A DNA stretch of 49,598 nucleotides from Candidatus Aquabacterium excrementipullorum (GCA_019112875.1 DXIO01000098.1:1-49598); one strand, 5' to 3'. Counted from the first letter of the stretch, positions 7,874 to 16,689 are shown. The notes: generated by a model not told the origin, from the letters alone. Translations and numbers: made by a program.

Positions 7874-10137
7874 CAGAACGTGGCCCCCACCGTCACATAG
7901 GCCGTGCGCGGTGCACCCGCCAGGATGTTGTACGACTGGCCGTTCGGGTCGGTGGCCGGGAAGGGGTTGTCGCCCAGGGCGAAGTACTTCTTGTCGAACA
8001 GGTTGCTCACACCCGCGCGCAGGCGGATCTCGCTGGCCCAGCCCGTGCTCTTCCAGCGGTAGCCGCCGCCCGCGTCCACCAGCGTGTAGCCGCCGACGCT
8101 GTTGTCGTTGGTGAAGGTGTAGTAGCGCTTGCTGGTGTAGTTGGCGCCCACCTGGCCGGACCACACGCCGTTGTCATAGGCCAGCTGCGTGTAGGCGATC
8201 ACCTTGGGTGCATCCACCACCTGCTTGCCGCCGGAGGCATAGGTCACGCCATCGCTGGTGAAATCGTCGTCGTACTTCGAATCGTTGAAGCTCAGCGAGT
8301 TGCTCCACTTCAGGTTGCGCACCGGCTGCCAGGCCACAAAACCTTCCAAGCCGTTGGTGACGACCTTGCCCACGTTGGACAGCACCGAGGCGTTGCCCGC
8401 GATGGCGCTGCCCTGCTGCAGCGCGAGCAGGCGGTTCTTGAACTCCACGTGGTAGGCGGTGAGCGAGGTCTCCAGCTGCTGGTCGCGGTAGCGCCAGCCG
8501 CCCTCGATCGTGACGGACGACTCGGGCTTGATGCGGTCCTTGATCGCGTCGAAGCCGGCCTGCGTGGTGTCGAAGGGCGAGGCGCCCCCCTTGACCACAC
8601 CACGGTAGGCACGGATGTTCTTGGCGGCATCGGCGAACAGTTCGTTGCGCGCATCGAGCTTGTAGTTCAGGCCCGCCTGCGGCAGGAAGGCCGACTTCGC
8701 AGTCAGCTCGCCACGCAGATTGAACGCAGGCGAGGTATCGGGTTTGCTCTCCACGCTGGTGGTGGTGTGCGGCGACTTGAAGCCCACGTTGGCCGTCAGC
8801 TGCTGTGTGAGCTTGAGCGTGTCCTGCAGGTGGAACTGGACCGTGCGCGTGTGGAACTTGTAGTCCCAGCGGGTCAGGTAGGGGTTGGACGGGCGCTCGT
8901 ACGGCGAGCTCGGCCCCCCGTCCTGGTTGTAGAAGCGCATGGCGTTGTTGAAGAGGTTGTCTTCGAACCACAGCCCCGTGTTGATGTTGTGGATGCCCGC
9001 CTCGACCGTCAGGCCGGTCAGCAGACCGGAGCGGTCGATGTCGAACTCCAGCGTGCGCAGCGCCACCGGCACGGTCGGGCTGCCGCTGACCTGCGGCGGG
9101 TTGGGCAGCCACCAGGTGCCCGTGCCTTGCTGGCCGTGGTGGTAGACCGTGGTCTTGAGCGTGGCCGCATCGCTGATGTAGTAATCCAGCGTGACGCCCA
9201 GCAGCTTGTCGGCGCGCAGGCCGGAGCCGTTGAAGTAGGCATCGTCTTCCGAGGTCTCGCCACGCGACCAGACGTGGTTGGCCGAATTGATCGCGGCCTG
9301 CCAGTTGGGGGCGTAGTAATCCCAGTCGTAGCCTAGGCGGCGGACACTGTCCTTGGACTGGTCCATGTAATCCACCTCACGGCGATCGGACCAGTTGAAG
9401 AAGGCGCTGAGCTTGGCCGTGCCGCCAAAGCGCGTCACCACCTTGGAGTTGAACTGCTGCTGCCGCTGCTCGCCCTCGCCCTTCCACTTGTCGCCGTACT
9501 GGCGCACGGCACTGAGCGAGAACTTGGTGCTCTCGTCGGACAGCAGGCCCGAGTCGAAACGCGCGAAGGTGCGCAGGTTGCTGTCCTGGCCCACCGTCTG
9601 CTCGACGGTGACGGTGCGCTTGTCGGCCGGGTCGGCCGAGTAGAACTGCAGCGCACCGCCCAGATTGCTGGTCGATGCCACGCCCAACGCGCCCACGCCC
9701 TGCGACACCACGATGCGGCCGATGTTCTCGCTGGCGATGGCACGCGAGATGTGCAGGCCGTTGAAGTTGCGATAGCTCATGTCCCCCAGCGGCACGTCGT
9801 CGAGCGTGAAGCCCAGCTGGTTCTGGTTGAAGCCTCGGATGCTGATGCGGCTGCCCCACTCGTAATTGCCCAGCGCATCGGACGAATTGAAGTTCACGCC
9901 AGGCAGCTTGGCCAGCGCCTTGATGGGGCTGCTGCCGGGTGCGGCCGCGGCCAGATCCTCCTTGCCGATGCGCGAGACCTGGCGGGTTTCGCCACGGCCG
10001 GACACGGTGACCGTGTCGAGTTCGGTGGGCTCGGCCGATGCTTGCTGCGCCTGCGCCTGCGCCTGCGCCTGCAATGCCAGGCCTTGCAGCAGGGCGAACG
10101 CGGCGATGGCCACGGGTAGCGTCTTGAAGGGCGCCAT
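7873..10137 (-). CDS. TonB-dependent outer-membrane receptor, probably for sulfonate uptake
   Basis: A 754-residue TonB-dependent receptor. It has a signal peptide with an Ala-Gln repeat (residues about 20-31), a TonB-box-like ELDTVTVSG near 38-46, a plug domain with SRISIRGFNQNQLGFTLDDVP and VSQGVGALG, and a 22-strand barrel ending in VTVGATF with C-terminal Phe. It resembles FecA-like receptors. Because its stop overlaps the tauA start, it is inferred to bring sulfonate, or a sulfonate-containing siderophore-like compound, across the outer membrane. It is first in the operon, so it is made at the highest level. Iron-chelate transport is the alternative. Confidence 0.88.
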   Translation of the reverse strand: MAPFKTLPVAIAAFALLQGLALQAQAQAQAQQASAEPTELDTVTVSGRGETRQVSRIGKEDLAAAAPGSSPIKALAKLPGVNFNSSDALGNYEWGSRISIRGFNQNQLGFTLDDVPLGDMSYRNFNGLHISRAIASENIGRIVVSQGVGALGVASTSNLGGALQFYSADPADKRTVTVEQTVGQDSNLRTFARFDSGLLSDESTKFSLSAVRQYGDKWKGEGEQRQQQFNSKVVTRFGGTAKLSAFFNWSDRREVDYMDQSKDSVRRLGYDWDYYAPNWQAAINSANHVWSRGETSEDDAYFNGSGLRADKLLGVTLDYYISDAATLKTTVYHHGQQGTGTWWLPNPPQVSGSPTVPVALRTLEFDIDRSGLLTGLTVEAGIHNINTGLWFEDNLFNNAMRFYNQDGGPSSPYERPSNPYLTRWDYKFHTRTVQFHLQDTLKLTQQLTANVGFKSPHTTTSVESKPDTSPAFNLRGELTAKSAFLPQAGLNYKLDARNELFADAAKNIRAYRGVVKGGASPFDTTQAGFDAIKDRIKPESSVTIEGGWRYRDQQLETSLTAYHVEFKNRLLALQQGSAIAGNASVLSNVGKVVTNGLEGFVAWQPVRNLKWSNSLSFNDSKYDDDFTSDGVTYASGGKQVVDAPKVIAYTQLAYDNGVWSGQVGANYTSKRYYTFTNDNSVGGYTLVDAGGGYRWKSTGWASEIRLRAGVSNLFDKKYFALGDNPFPATDPNGQSYNILAGAPRTAYVTVGATF
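10043..10072. repeat. Hexanucleotide tandem repeat in the receptor signal peptide
   Basis: About four and a half copies of CTGCGC/GCCTGC encode the Ala-Gln-Ala-Gln tract at the end of the TonB-receptor signal peptide. The unit is six bases, so slippage would change the length of the cleavage region without shifting the frame. Confidence 0.7.
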
Positions 10138-10462
10138 GATTATTGTGTCTCCCGAATGCTGATGACTGTAGATATGGTCAGATGAGCGGCGATGCTAGGC
10201 GTCCGCATTCCCGAGCGTCCAAGCCTTTTTCCGCATAAGGTCATGCAGACGTTCAGGCGCCACAGTCCCAACCTGCGCTCGAGCACCACGCTCGCGGTCG
10301 TGTAGTTCGGATCCACCGAGTCTGCGTGAGCGTGTTTCCCGCGCACCGGGCTCACAAGACATGGCCCCTGCCTGAGCGCCATATGCTCATGCGGATAAAT
10401 CACATGGCCGCACCGTCCGGTCCGCTCCAATGCAGGACAGATCATCAACAGGAAGCAAGACG
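10138..10462. promoter_or_regulatory. Divergent control region of the sulfonate operon and the cupin gene
   Basis: This 325-bp gap holds the leftward promoter of the receptor-tauABCD operon and the rightward promoter of the cupin gene. In other bacteria tau operons need CysB or Cbl/SsuR for expression under sulfate starvation; I could not pick out a certain site. Similar words GCATAAGG (10213-10220) and GGATAAAT (10393-10400) stand out as AT-richer, but no -35/-10 pair is clear. No protein-like reading is convincing on either strand. Confidence 0.45.
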
Positions 10463-10930
10463 ATGCCCATGCTGTCCAGGCCCATGGTGGCCGCCATGAC
10501 CGCCCTTGCCTGCACGCTGTGCGGCACGGGCCACGCCGCCGAACTCGACCCGCGTGCCGTGGAGTTCCAGACGCCCAAAGACATCCGCTGGGTTCGCAAC
10601 GCCGCCGGCACCAGCGAGCAGGCCGTGCTGTTCGGCGATCCGAGCAAGCCGGGCCCCTACGTGGTGCGCATCAAGTGGTTGCCGGGCAACTTCAGTCGCC
10701 CGCACTTTCACAGCACCGACCGCTTCTTCGTGGTGATCTCGGGCACCTGGTGGGTCGGCACCGGCGACAAGTTCGATCCGGACAACGGCACCGTGCCCGT
10801 TCACGCCGGCAGCTACGTGATCCACAAGGCCGGCGGGGTGCACTACGACGGCGCCAAGGGCGAGGAGGCCATCATCCAGGTGTCCGGCATCGGCCCCGTG
10901 GCCACCACGCCGGCGACCAAGCCTCAGTGA
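10463..10930 (+). CDS. Exported cupin-domain protein
   Basis: A 155-residue protein with a signal peptide (MPMLSRPMVAAMTALACTL, cleavage near GHAA) and a single cupin barrel. Cupin motif 1 is visible as RPHFHSTDRFFVVISGTWWVG, with the two His and a possible acidic ligand, and motif 2 as AGSYVIHKAGGVHYDG, so a metal site is likely. I chose the ATG at 10463 because AGGAAG sits 8 bases upstream; an ATG 33 bases earlier is in frame but lacks this. It is divergent from the sulfonate operon. Its reaction is unknown; periplasmic dioxygenase or sensor roles occur in such families. Confidence 0.82.
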   Translation: MPMLSRPMVAAMTALACTLCGTGHAAELDPRAVEFQTPKDIRWVRNAAGTSEQAVLFGDPSKPGPYVVRIKWLPGNFSRPHFHSTDRFFVVISGTWWVGTGDKFDPDNGTVPVHAGSYVIHKAGGVHYDGAKGEEAIIQVSGIGPVATTPATKPQ

Positions 10931-10989
10931 GATTGACGGACGGCGACTTCAGGTGAGCCCACCCGGATCCGTCCACGTGGTCAGCGGAT

Positions 10990-11276
10990 CCTCTTACTGA
11001 ACTGTCAATGACCGTTCCCAGCTTGTCCCGCTCCGGCCGCACCCGCACAGGCTGGGCGATGTACTGCGCCTGACCGCCCTGCCGATGCGGTGCCACCACC
11101 ATGCGCCGCGCAGCCTGTTTGGCCACCTCGCACCGAACTCGTCACGCAGCAAGTGCAGGCAGCGATCGAGCCCGGCCGCCGTACCCGCGAGGTAACCACA
11201 CGGCCATCGTCCACGTACAGCACATCGGCCCGCAGGTCGACCTCGGGGTAGCGAAACCTGAACTCGGCCGCGCCCG
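10990..11276 (-). pseudogene. Remnant of an AraC-family GlxA/FtrA-type regulator
   Basis: Three minus-strand frames join into one recognisable piece of the DJ-1/PfpI-like domain of FtrA-type regulators: FRYPEVDLRADVLYVDDG, then AGTAAGLDRCLHLLRDEFGA, then ARRMVVAPHRQGGQAQYIAQ ending at LGTVID. Two frameshifts, near 11205 and 11125, separate them. The N-terminal part and the whole C-terminal AraC helix-turn-helix, which normally follows LGxVxDW, are missing. It directly abuts the LysR fragment. It cannot make a functional regulator. Confidence 0.75.
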
Positions 11277-11655
11277 CTGTTCGCACGGCTTCGAAAGAAC
11301 TGGCCGCAGATCAAGCTGAAGATTCTCGAAGGCGCCAGCGGCAGGTCGAGAAATGGCTGGCCGACACCCGTGTCGACATCGAGACCCTGTACCACTGCAA
11401 AAGTCGCTGCCCGCCAGCGAAGGCGTCTACACGGTGCTGCCGCTGCATTCGGTGTGGGACGAGGTCGCCGCGGGCAACCTGCAGGCTGCCCGCATCGTGG
11501 AACCTTCGATGCAGCGCACGATCGCGATGGCAACGGCGCGCACCAAGAGCCCGGCACGGGCCGTCAAGGCCGCGACCACGGAGATCCACACGCTGTTCCA
11601 CGAGTTCGCGCAGGCCGGGCTGTGGAAGCACACGGACAAGGCCGATGCGGCCTGA
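11277..11655 (+). pseudogene. Truncated second copy of the LysR gene at 1537-2514
   Basis: This stretch is nearly identical to bases 1903-2514. The last 80 codons (from ASEGVYTVLPLHSVWDE to WKHTDKADAA and the stop) are intact and differ from the first gene by only a few mostly silent changes. Upstream there is a one-base loss near 11342, and about 230 bp corresponding to 2019-2252 are missing; the join falls at a short shared word (CCGCT-CAG versus CCACTGCA). No start codon or DNA-binding domain remains. It points to a duplicated regulator locus later cut by deletion. Confidence 0.88.
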
Positions 11656-11670
11656 GGCGAGAAGCCCGCT

Positions 11671-13026
11671 TCAGAACCCGATGCTCACGCGGCGCTGATA
11701 ACCCGCCTCGCGCTCGGCAAGCAGCCGAGCCCGTTCGGCCGCGTTGACGATGGCGGTGTCCGAGGGCAGCACGGCGGGCAGATCGGCCAGCTTGACGAGC
11801 TGCACCCCCACCTGCGGACCGCCATCCACCACCTGGGCGGGCAGGTTCTGCCAGCGGACCATGAGCGTGCCCTCGTGGCGCCCTTCCGTGTCCAGCCAGT
11901 TGCGGACACCTGGGTCCTTGAGCGACACCACGAAGGTGTAGGACCCGTCGGCATGGGCCGCGGCCTGCTTGTTGTTCAGGCTGGTCTGGTGCCGTATCGG
12001 ATCGCCCGACACCATCCAGGGATCGGTCACCGGCACCACGAAATAGCCCGCGCCGCCGGTTCGCAGCGTGAGCACCAGCGCTTCGTCATCGGCCAGCTTG
12101 AAATGCCCGAAGGCGCTCGTCTGCGTGACCAGCGTACCCAGCGTGCTGGACGTGCTGGGCTTGGACAGGGTATTGACCGCATTGAGGTGGGTCTTGAGGC
12201 CCAGCGCGCCCACGCCGTAGTCGAGGATGGATTCCTGCAAGTTGGCCCAGGCCTCCAGGCCCACCGCCGCATCGCTCCTGGGCGCCCGCGTCGGTGATGC
12301 GCCCAGGCGCTCGACGCTCAGCGCATCGGGCGTCTCGGTGCGCCAATCACCCAGGTTGTTGCGAACGAACAGTTGCTTGGCCGCGCTGGTGGACTGGATA
12401 TGGTTCACACGCCCGTTGGCAGGGTCGCTGTCGATGGTGATCTCGTAGCGGCCATCGGCCCCCACCACCAGATCAGAGCCGGTGAGGTAGGCCACGGTGT
12501 TCTGCGAGTTGACGTTGCTGATCAGCGAGAACGTCACGTCAGTGGGGCCCGAGCCGAACCGCCGGCCCTTGACCACATAGCGCGAGCCGCCTTCGATGGG
12601 GATGGTCCGGTAGATGTTGTCCGGGTTGTCGAAGGAATAGCGTCCACCCTGCACCTCGGTGCCGAACCAGCGGTGCGGCGGCGCATTCAGCCAGTACACC
12701 TTGGGGTACAGCGGATCGCCGTTGACCGCCTTCTGCAAGGCGCTGAACGCCAGCTCGTCGATGGCCTGGTCCAGGCGGGACTCGGCCTCTGCGCTGACGG
12801 GCAACCCGTGCGCCAGGCGGTACGCGGCCTTGGCCTGCAGCCTCGCCAGCGGGAAGGGATAGGCCTTGTCCAGGCGAATGGCGTTCTGGTCCAGCGCCAC
12901 CTGATCCAGCGTGGCCAGTGGCGACCACTCCGCGGCCCATGCCGTCGACGGCGCCGCGAGCATGGGCAGCGCCGCGACCAGGCCAAGGGCCAGCCCACGC
13001 AGGGACAGGGATGGGTGAATGATCAA
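11671..13026 (-). CDS. Exported DUF1254/DUF1214-domain protein
   Basis: A 451-residue protein with a signal peptide (about 31 residues, cleavage near AWA-AEW). The C-terminal third carries the DUF1214 pattern (LKDPGVRNWLDTEGRHEGTL then MVRWQ). The middle has WFGTEVQGGRYSFDNPDN and YRTIPIEGGSRYVVKG, typical of the broader family of large periplasmic proteins whose function is not firmly known. The start is TTG at 13024-13026, supported by GGGAGAAG six bases upstream. It faces the LysR remnant and ends 16 bp from it. Confidence 0.82.
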   Translation of the reverse strand: MIIHPSLSLRGLALGLVAALPMLAAPSTAWAAEWSPLATLDQVALDQNAIRLDKAYPFPLARLQAKAAYRLAHGLPVSAEAESRLDQAIDELAFSALQKAVNGDPLYPKVYWLNAPPHRWFGTEVQGGRYSFDNPDNIYRTIPIEGGSRYVVKGRRFGSGPTDVTFSLISNVNSQNTVAYLTGSDLVVGADGRYEITIDSDPANGRVNHIQSTSAAKQLFVRNNLGDWRTETPDALSVERLGASPTRAPRSDAAVGLEAWANLQESILDYGVGALGLKTHLNAVNTLSKPSTSSTLGTLVTQTSAFGHFKLADDEALVLTLRTGGAGYFVVPVTDPWMVSGDPIRHQTSLNNKQAAAHADGSYTFVVSLKDPGVRNWLDTEGRHEGTLMVRWQNLPAQVVDGGPQVGVQLVKLADLPAVLPSDTAIVNAAERARLLAEREAGYQRRVSIGF

Positions 13027-13143
13027 GGTGCTTCTCCCGTGACTTCAGGACCAGCGCGGATCCTAGGCCGGGCCCGCGGAACGAGGCAAATGAGATTTCC
13101 GTCCTTGCTCATGCGCTGCCGGCGCACGCCCTGCCGCGCACGG

Positions 13144-14052
13144 CTACGCGAACATCGTCATCTGTCGGGTGATCCACGCCAGCATCTCGCTCGCCGCGGC
13201 CACCAGGGGCCGCCCTGACCTCACGAGGACACGCGCATGGGTGCCCTGGAACAGCGGGTGATCGATGGGCACGACGACCAGTTCGCCCGCGTCGATCTCG
13301 CGGCATGCCGCGAACTGACCGATCAGCGTCATGAAGTGGCCTGTCGCGGCGACACGCTTCAAGGCCGTGAGCGAGTTGGTGCTCAGCGCGGGCCGGATCT
13401 GAATGTTCTCGGACAACATCAGCATCTCGGTGGCCTGCGCAATGCCGAAACTCGAGGGCATCAATGCCAGGGGATGGTCGAGCAGGTCCTTCACGCTGGC
13501 CGGGCCGCCCCGCACCGCCAGTGGATGAGCCGGGTGCACCAGCAGCACGACTGGCTGCGGTGAACTGGCGCGCCAGGTGATGTGGGGATGAGGCGGCGGG
13601 TTGTAGGCCAGGCCGATGTGCGCCCGGCCCTCCGCCACATCGGCGATCAACTGGTCCATCGACATCATGTCGATGGCCACCTCCAGCTTCGGGTAACGGG
13701 CACAGAAGCCCGCCAGCACCTCGCTGACCAGCACATCGACATAGCCTTCGCTGATCGCCAGCCGCACCTGGCCTTGCTGCAGGCCTTTGAGCGCCTGCAG
13801 GCGGTCTTCGAGCTGCTCCTGGTGCGAGCGGTAGCCACGCCAGAACTCCAGCAGGTGCATCGCTGCTTCGGTGGGCTTGACGCCACGGGCCTCGCGGTCG
13901 AACAAGAGGGCGCCGAGTTCCTCCTCCAGCAAACGGATCTGCCGGGTGATGACCGACGGCGCAGTGTTGAGGCTGTCGGCGGCGCCCCGGATCGTGCCCT
14001 GGCTGAGCACCTCACGGAAGTAGCGCAGGCGCTGCTGGTTGATTTCCCGCAT
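13144..14052 (-). CDS. LysR-type transcriptional regulator, divergent to hydrolase/aldehyde dehydrogenase genes
   Basis: A 302-residue LysR protein. The DNA-binding domain is residues 3-62 ([40 protein letters not shown]), and the effector domain starts near residue 90. The ATG at 14050-14052 gives the canonical start [12 protein letters not shown]; an in-frame ATG at 14092-14094 would put the start inside the operator-like dyad and is less likely. It is read away from the hydrolase gene 135 bp off, so it probably regulates the 14.2-17.9 kb genes and itself. The effector is unknown. Confidence 0.9.
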   Translation of the reverse strand: MREINQQRLRYFREVLSQGTIRGAADSLNTAPSVITRQIRLLEEELGALLFDREARGVKPTEAAMHLLEFWRGYRSHQEQLEDRLQALKGLQQGQVRLAISEGYVDVLVSEVLAGFCARYPKLEVAIDMMSMDQLIADVAEGRAHIGLAYNPPPHPHITWRASSPQPVVLLVHPAHPLAVRGGPASVKDLLDHPLALMPSSFGIAQATEMLMLSENIQIRPALSTNSLTALKRVAATGHFMTLIGQFAACREIDAGELVVVPIDHPLFQGTHARVLVRSGRPLVAAASEMLAWITRQMTMFA

Positions 14053-14083
14053 GGGTGTCCTGAAACGTGTTGACCGCGCAATC

Positions 14084-14100
14084 GTTGCCCACAAGGCAAC
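14084..14100. promoter_or_regulatory. Candidate LysR operator
   Basis: A perfect dyad GTTGCC-CACAA-GGCAAC sits between the divergent LysR and hydrolase genes, 32 bp upstream of the regulator start. It contains the LysR-family signature T-N11-A (T86 to A98 of the 140xx numbering). A looser CAAC/GTTG pair follows at about 14097-14118. This is the best operator candidate in the window. Confidence 0.6.
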
Positions 14101-14187
14101 AAACAGTGATTTTAGTTGCTCTTGCTAGATTGCCGCCATTCCCGGAGCATGGCGTCCATACCCCCCAGTGCCTTGACCGGAGTCCTC

Positions 14188-15222
14188 ATGCCCTGCCAGA
14201 CCAGCCCTTCCCGTCGCCACTTTCTGAAGAGCACGGCCCTCGGATTGGGCGCCGTCGCGCAGTTCAGCCTGGGCACCACGGCGCAGGCAGCGCCCGACGC
14301 CTCCGACAGCCCGGCGCTGGCCACGTTCGGGCGGATCCGCCAGATCGACGCCGGACTGCTGAATGTGGGTTATGCGGAACTGGGCCCGGCGGAAGGCCCC
14401 GCCGTCATCCTGCTGCACGGCTGGCCCTACGACATCCACAGCTTCATCGAGGTGGCCCCGTTGCTGGCCTCGGCCGGCTACCGGGTCATCGTGCCGCACC
14501 TGCGCGGCCACGGCAGCACGCGTTTCCTGTCGCCGGGCACCTTCCGCAACGGCCAGCAGGCGGCGGTGGCACTGGACATCATCGCCATGCTCGATGCACT
14601 GAAGATCCGCAAGGCCGTGTTCGCCGGCTTCGACTGGGGCGCGCGCACCGCCGACATCATCGCGGCGCTGTGGCCTGAGCGTTGCGAAGCGCTGGTCTCC
14701 GTGAGCGGCTACCTGATCGGCAGCCGCGAGGCCAACAAGGCCCCATTGCCCCCCGCGGCAGAATTTTCATGGTGGTACCAGTTCTACTTCGCGACCGAGC
14801 GAGGCCGTGCGGGCTACGAGAAGTACCGCCGCGAGTTCGCCAGGCTGATCTGGCAGACCGCCTCGCCGAAGTGGGCCTTCGACGATGCCACGTTCGAACG
14901 CAGTGCCACGTCACTGGACAACCCCGACCATGTCGACATCGTGATCCACAACTACCGGTGGCGACAGGGCCTGGCCGAAGGCGAAGCCGTCTACGACGAT
15001 CTGGAGCGGCGCCTGGCCACCGGGCCACGCATCACCGTGCGCTCCATCGTGCTCGAAGGCGATGCGAACGGGGCGCCCCACGTGGTCGGCGACGCCCCGT
15101 TCCGCCAGAAGTTCGCCGGCCCCTACCAGTACCGCCTCGTCACCGGCGGCATCGGACACAACCTGCCCCAGGAGGCGCCCCAGGCCTTCACACAGGCGGT
15201 CATCGATGTGGCCCGCGCCTGA
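14188..15222 (+). CDS. Tat-exported alpha/beta hydrolase with Asp nucleophile (epoxide hydrolase/dehalogenase-like)
   Basis: A 344-residue hydrolase. The N-terminus has a twin-arginine motif (SRRHFLKS, residues 8-15) and a hydrophobic segment ending near AQA-A. The core shows HGWP (77-80, oxyanion loop), the nucleophile elbow GFDWGA with Asp149, a candidate acid Asp292 (EGDANGAP) and His324 (GGIGHNLP). An Asp nucleophile with HGxP is the pattern of epoxide hydrolases and haloalkane dehalogenases. Start ATG 14188 has GGAG upstream. An aldehyde dehydrogenase gene follows after 25 bp, so both may act in one catabolic route. The substrate is unknown. Confidence 0.87.
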   Translation: MPCQTSPSRRHFLKSTALGLGAVAQFSLGTTAQAAPDASDSPALATFGRIRQIDAGLLNVGYAELGPAEGPAVILLHGWPYDIHSFIEVAPLLASAGYRVIVPHLRGHGSTRFLSPGTFRNGQQAAVALDIIAMLDALKIRKAVFAGFDWGARTADIIAALWPERCEALVSVSGYLIGSREANKAPLPPAAEFSWWYQFYFATERGRAGYEKYRREFARLIWQTASPKWAFDDATFERSATSLDNPDHVDIVIHNYRWRQGLAEGEAVYDDLERRLATGPRITVRSIVLEGDANGAPHVVGDAPFRQKFAGPYQYRLVTGGIGHNLPQEAPQAFTQAVIDVARA

Positions 15223-15247
15223 ACCGGCGGCCCCTCAAGGACCCGAC

Positions 15248-16669
15248 ATGCAAGAGATCGACACCTTTTACGTCGACGGGCGCTTCGCCACGTCGCACGG
15301 CCGGGCGCGGCTGGCCCTGGTCAACCCGGCCACCGAAGACGTCCTGGGCCACGTCCTGCTGGGCGATGCGCACGATGCCCTTGCCGCCGTGGCCTCCGCC
15401 CGGCGCGCGCAGGACGCGTTCGCCCGCACCACGCCCGCCGAGCGCATCGGCATGCTCAAGCGGCTGCATGCGGCCCTGCTTCGCCACGGCGATGCGCTGC
15501 GCGACGCCACCATCGAGGAGTACGGTGGCCCGGTCACGCGCTCGGCGTGGGTCGCCGCCTTTGCCGCCAGCACCTTTCTCGATGCGGCGCATACCCTCGA
15601 GGGCTTCGCCTTCGAGCGCACGGCCGGTGATTCGACCGTGCGCCTGGAGCCCGTGGGCATCAGCGTGCTCATCACCCCCTGGAACAGCAACGCCGGCTCG
15701 ATCTGCTCCAAGCTGGCCATGGCCATCGCCGCAGGCTGCACATCGGTGGTCAAGCCCAGCGAACTGAGCGCGCTGCAGACCCGCGTCGTCGCCCAGGCGA
15801 TCCACGAGGCCGGCCTCCCGCCCGGCGTGGTGAACATCCTCAACGGACGGGGCGATGTCGTCGGCTCCACCCTGTGCCAGCACCCGGACGTGGCGCGCAT
15901 CTCCTTCACCGGATCCAACGGCACCGGGCTGGCCATTGCGCGCTTGGCGATCGAGTCGATGAAGCGCCTCTCGCTGGGGCTGGGCGGCAAGTCACCCACC
16001 CTCGTCCTGGCCGACGCCGACTTCACGCGGGCGATCCCGGCGGCCGTGAATGCCGCCTTCCAGAACAGCGGACAGGCGTGCATCGCCGGCAGCCGCCTGC
16101 TGGTGCCCCGACACCGCCTGCAGGAGGCCGAGGCGCTGATCGCGCGCCATGTCGCACAACTGCGTGTCGGGCCGCCCGATGACCCCGACACCGTGATCGG
16201 CCCGATGGCCACGCACGCTCACTGGCAGCGCGTGCAAGGCTACATCCGGGCAGGGCTGGACGAAGGCGCCCGGCTGCTCGCCGGCGGCCTACACCGACCC
16301 GAGGGGCTGCAGAAGGGCTACTTCGTGCGGCCCACCGTGTTCACCGACGTTCACAACGGGATGACCATCGCCCGCGAGGAAATCTTCGGCCCGGTGCTGT
16401 GCGTGATCCCCTTCGATGACGAGAACGAGGCCGTGCACATCGCCAACGACTCGCCCTACGGTCTGCATGCCTATGTGTTTTCCGGCGACCAGGCACGGGC
16501 ACTCGCCATCGCCGGGCGCCTGCAGGCAGGGCGGGTCGCCATCAACGGATTCAGGCACGACCCGCTTGCCCCTTTCGGCGGCTACAAGGCCTCCGGCATC
16601 GGCCGCGAATATGGCAGCGCAGGCCTCGAATCATTTCTCGAAACGAAGGCGATCCTACAAGTCGCCTGA
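15248..16669 (+). CDS. Aldehyde dehydrogenase family protein with atypical active site
   Basis: A 473-residue NAD(P)+-dependent aldehyde dehydrogenase homologue. Seen: oxyanion Asn146 (TPWNSN), Lys169 (VVKPSE), cofactor loop FTGSNGTG (220-227), catalytic Cys278 (NSGQACIAGSR) and EEIFGPVL near 380. The usual LELGGK general-base motif reads SLGLGGK: Gly244 replaces the Glu. The nucleotide codon is GGG, one change from GAG. The enzyme may have lost or altered deacylation or use another Glu. It starts 25 bp after the hydrolase with AAGGACCC upstream. Substrate unknown. Confidence 0.88.
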   Translation: MQEIDTFYVDGRFATSHGRARLALVNPATEDVLGHVLLGDAHDALAAVASARRAQDAFARTTPAERIGMLKRLHAALLRHGDALRDATIEEYGGPVTRSAWVAAFAASTFLDAAHTLEGFAFERTAGDSTVRLEPVGISVLITPWNSNAGSICSKLAMAIAAGCTSVVKPSELSALQTRVVAQAIHEAGLPPGVVNILNGRGDVVGSTLCQHPDVARISFTGSNGTGLAIARLAIESMKRLSLGLGGKSPTLVLADADFTRAIPAAVNAAFQNSGQACIAGSRLLVPRHRLQEAEALIARHVAQLRVGPPDDPDTVIGPMATHAHWQRVQGYIRAGLDEGARLLAGGLHRPEGLQKGYFVRPTVFTDVHNGMTIAREEIFGPVLCVIPFDDENEAVHIANDSPYGLHAYVFSGDQARALAIAGRLQAGRVAINGFRHDPLAPFGGYKASGIGREYGSAGLESFLETKAILQVA

Positions 16670-16689
16670 TCCACCACGAAGGAGCACTC

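Noticed and set aside
7864-9336. Open frame of 490 codons on the plus strand opposite the TonB receptor
   Set aside because: Antisense shadow; the receptor has a complete plug and barrel on the other strand.
10140-10448. 102-codon minus-strand ORF just upstream of the TonB receptor
   Set aside because: Lies in the divergent promoter region, lacks a ribosome binding site and shows no domain.
10990-11655. Considered as an insertion sequence between the cupin and DUF1254 genes
   Set aside because: No transposase reading and no terminal inverted repeats; the content is explained by two regulator fragments.
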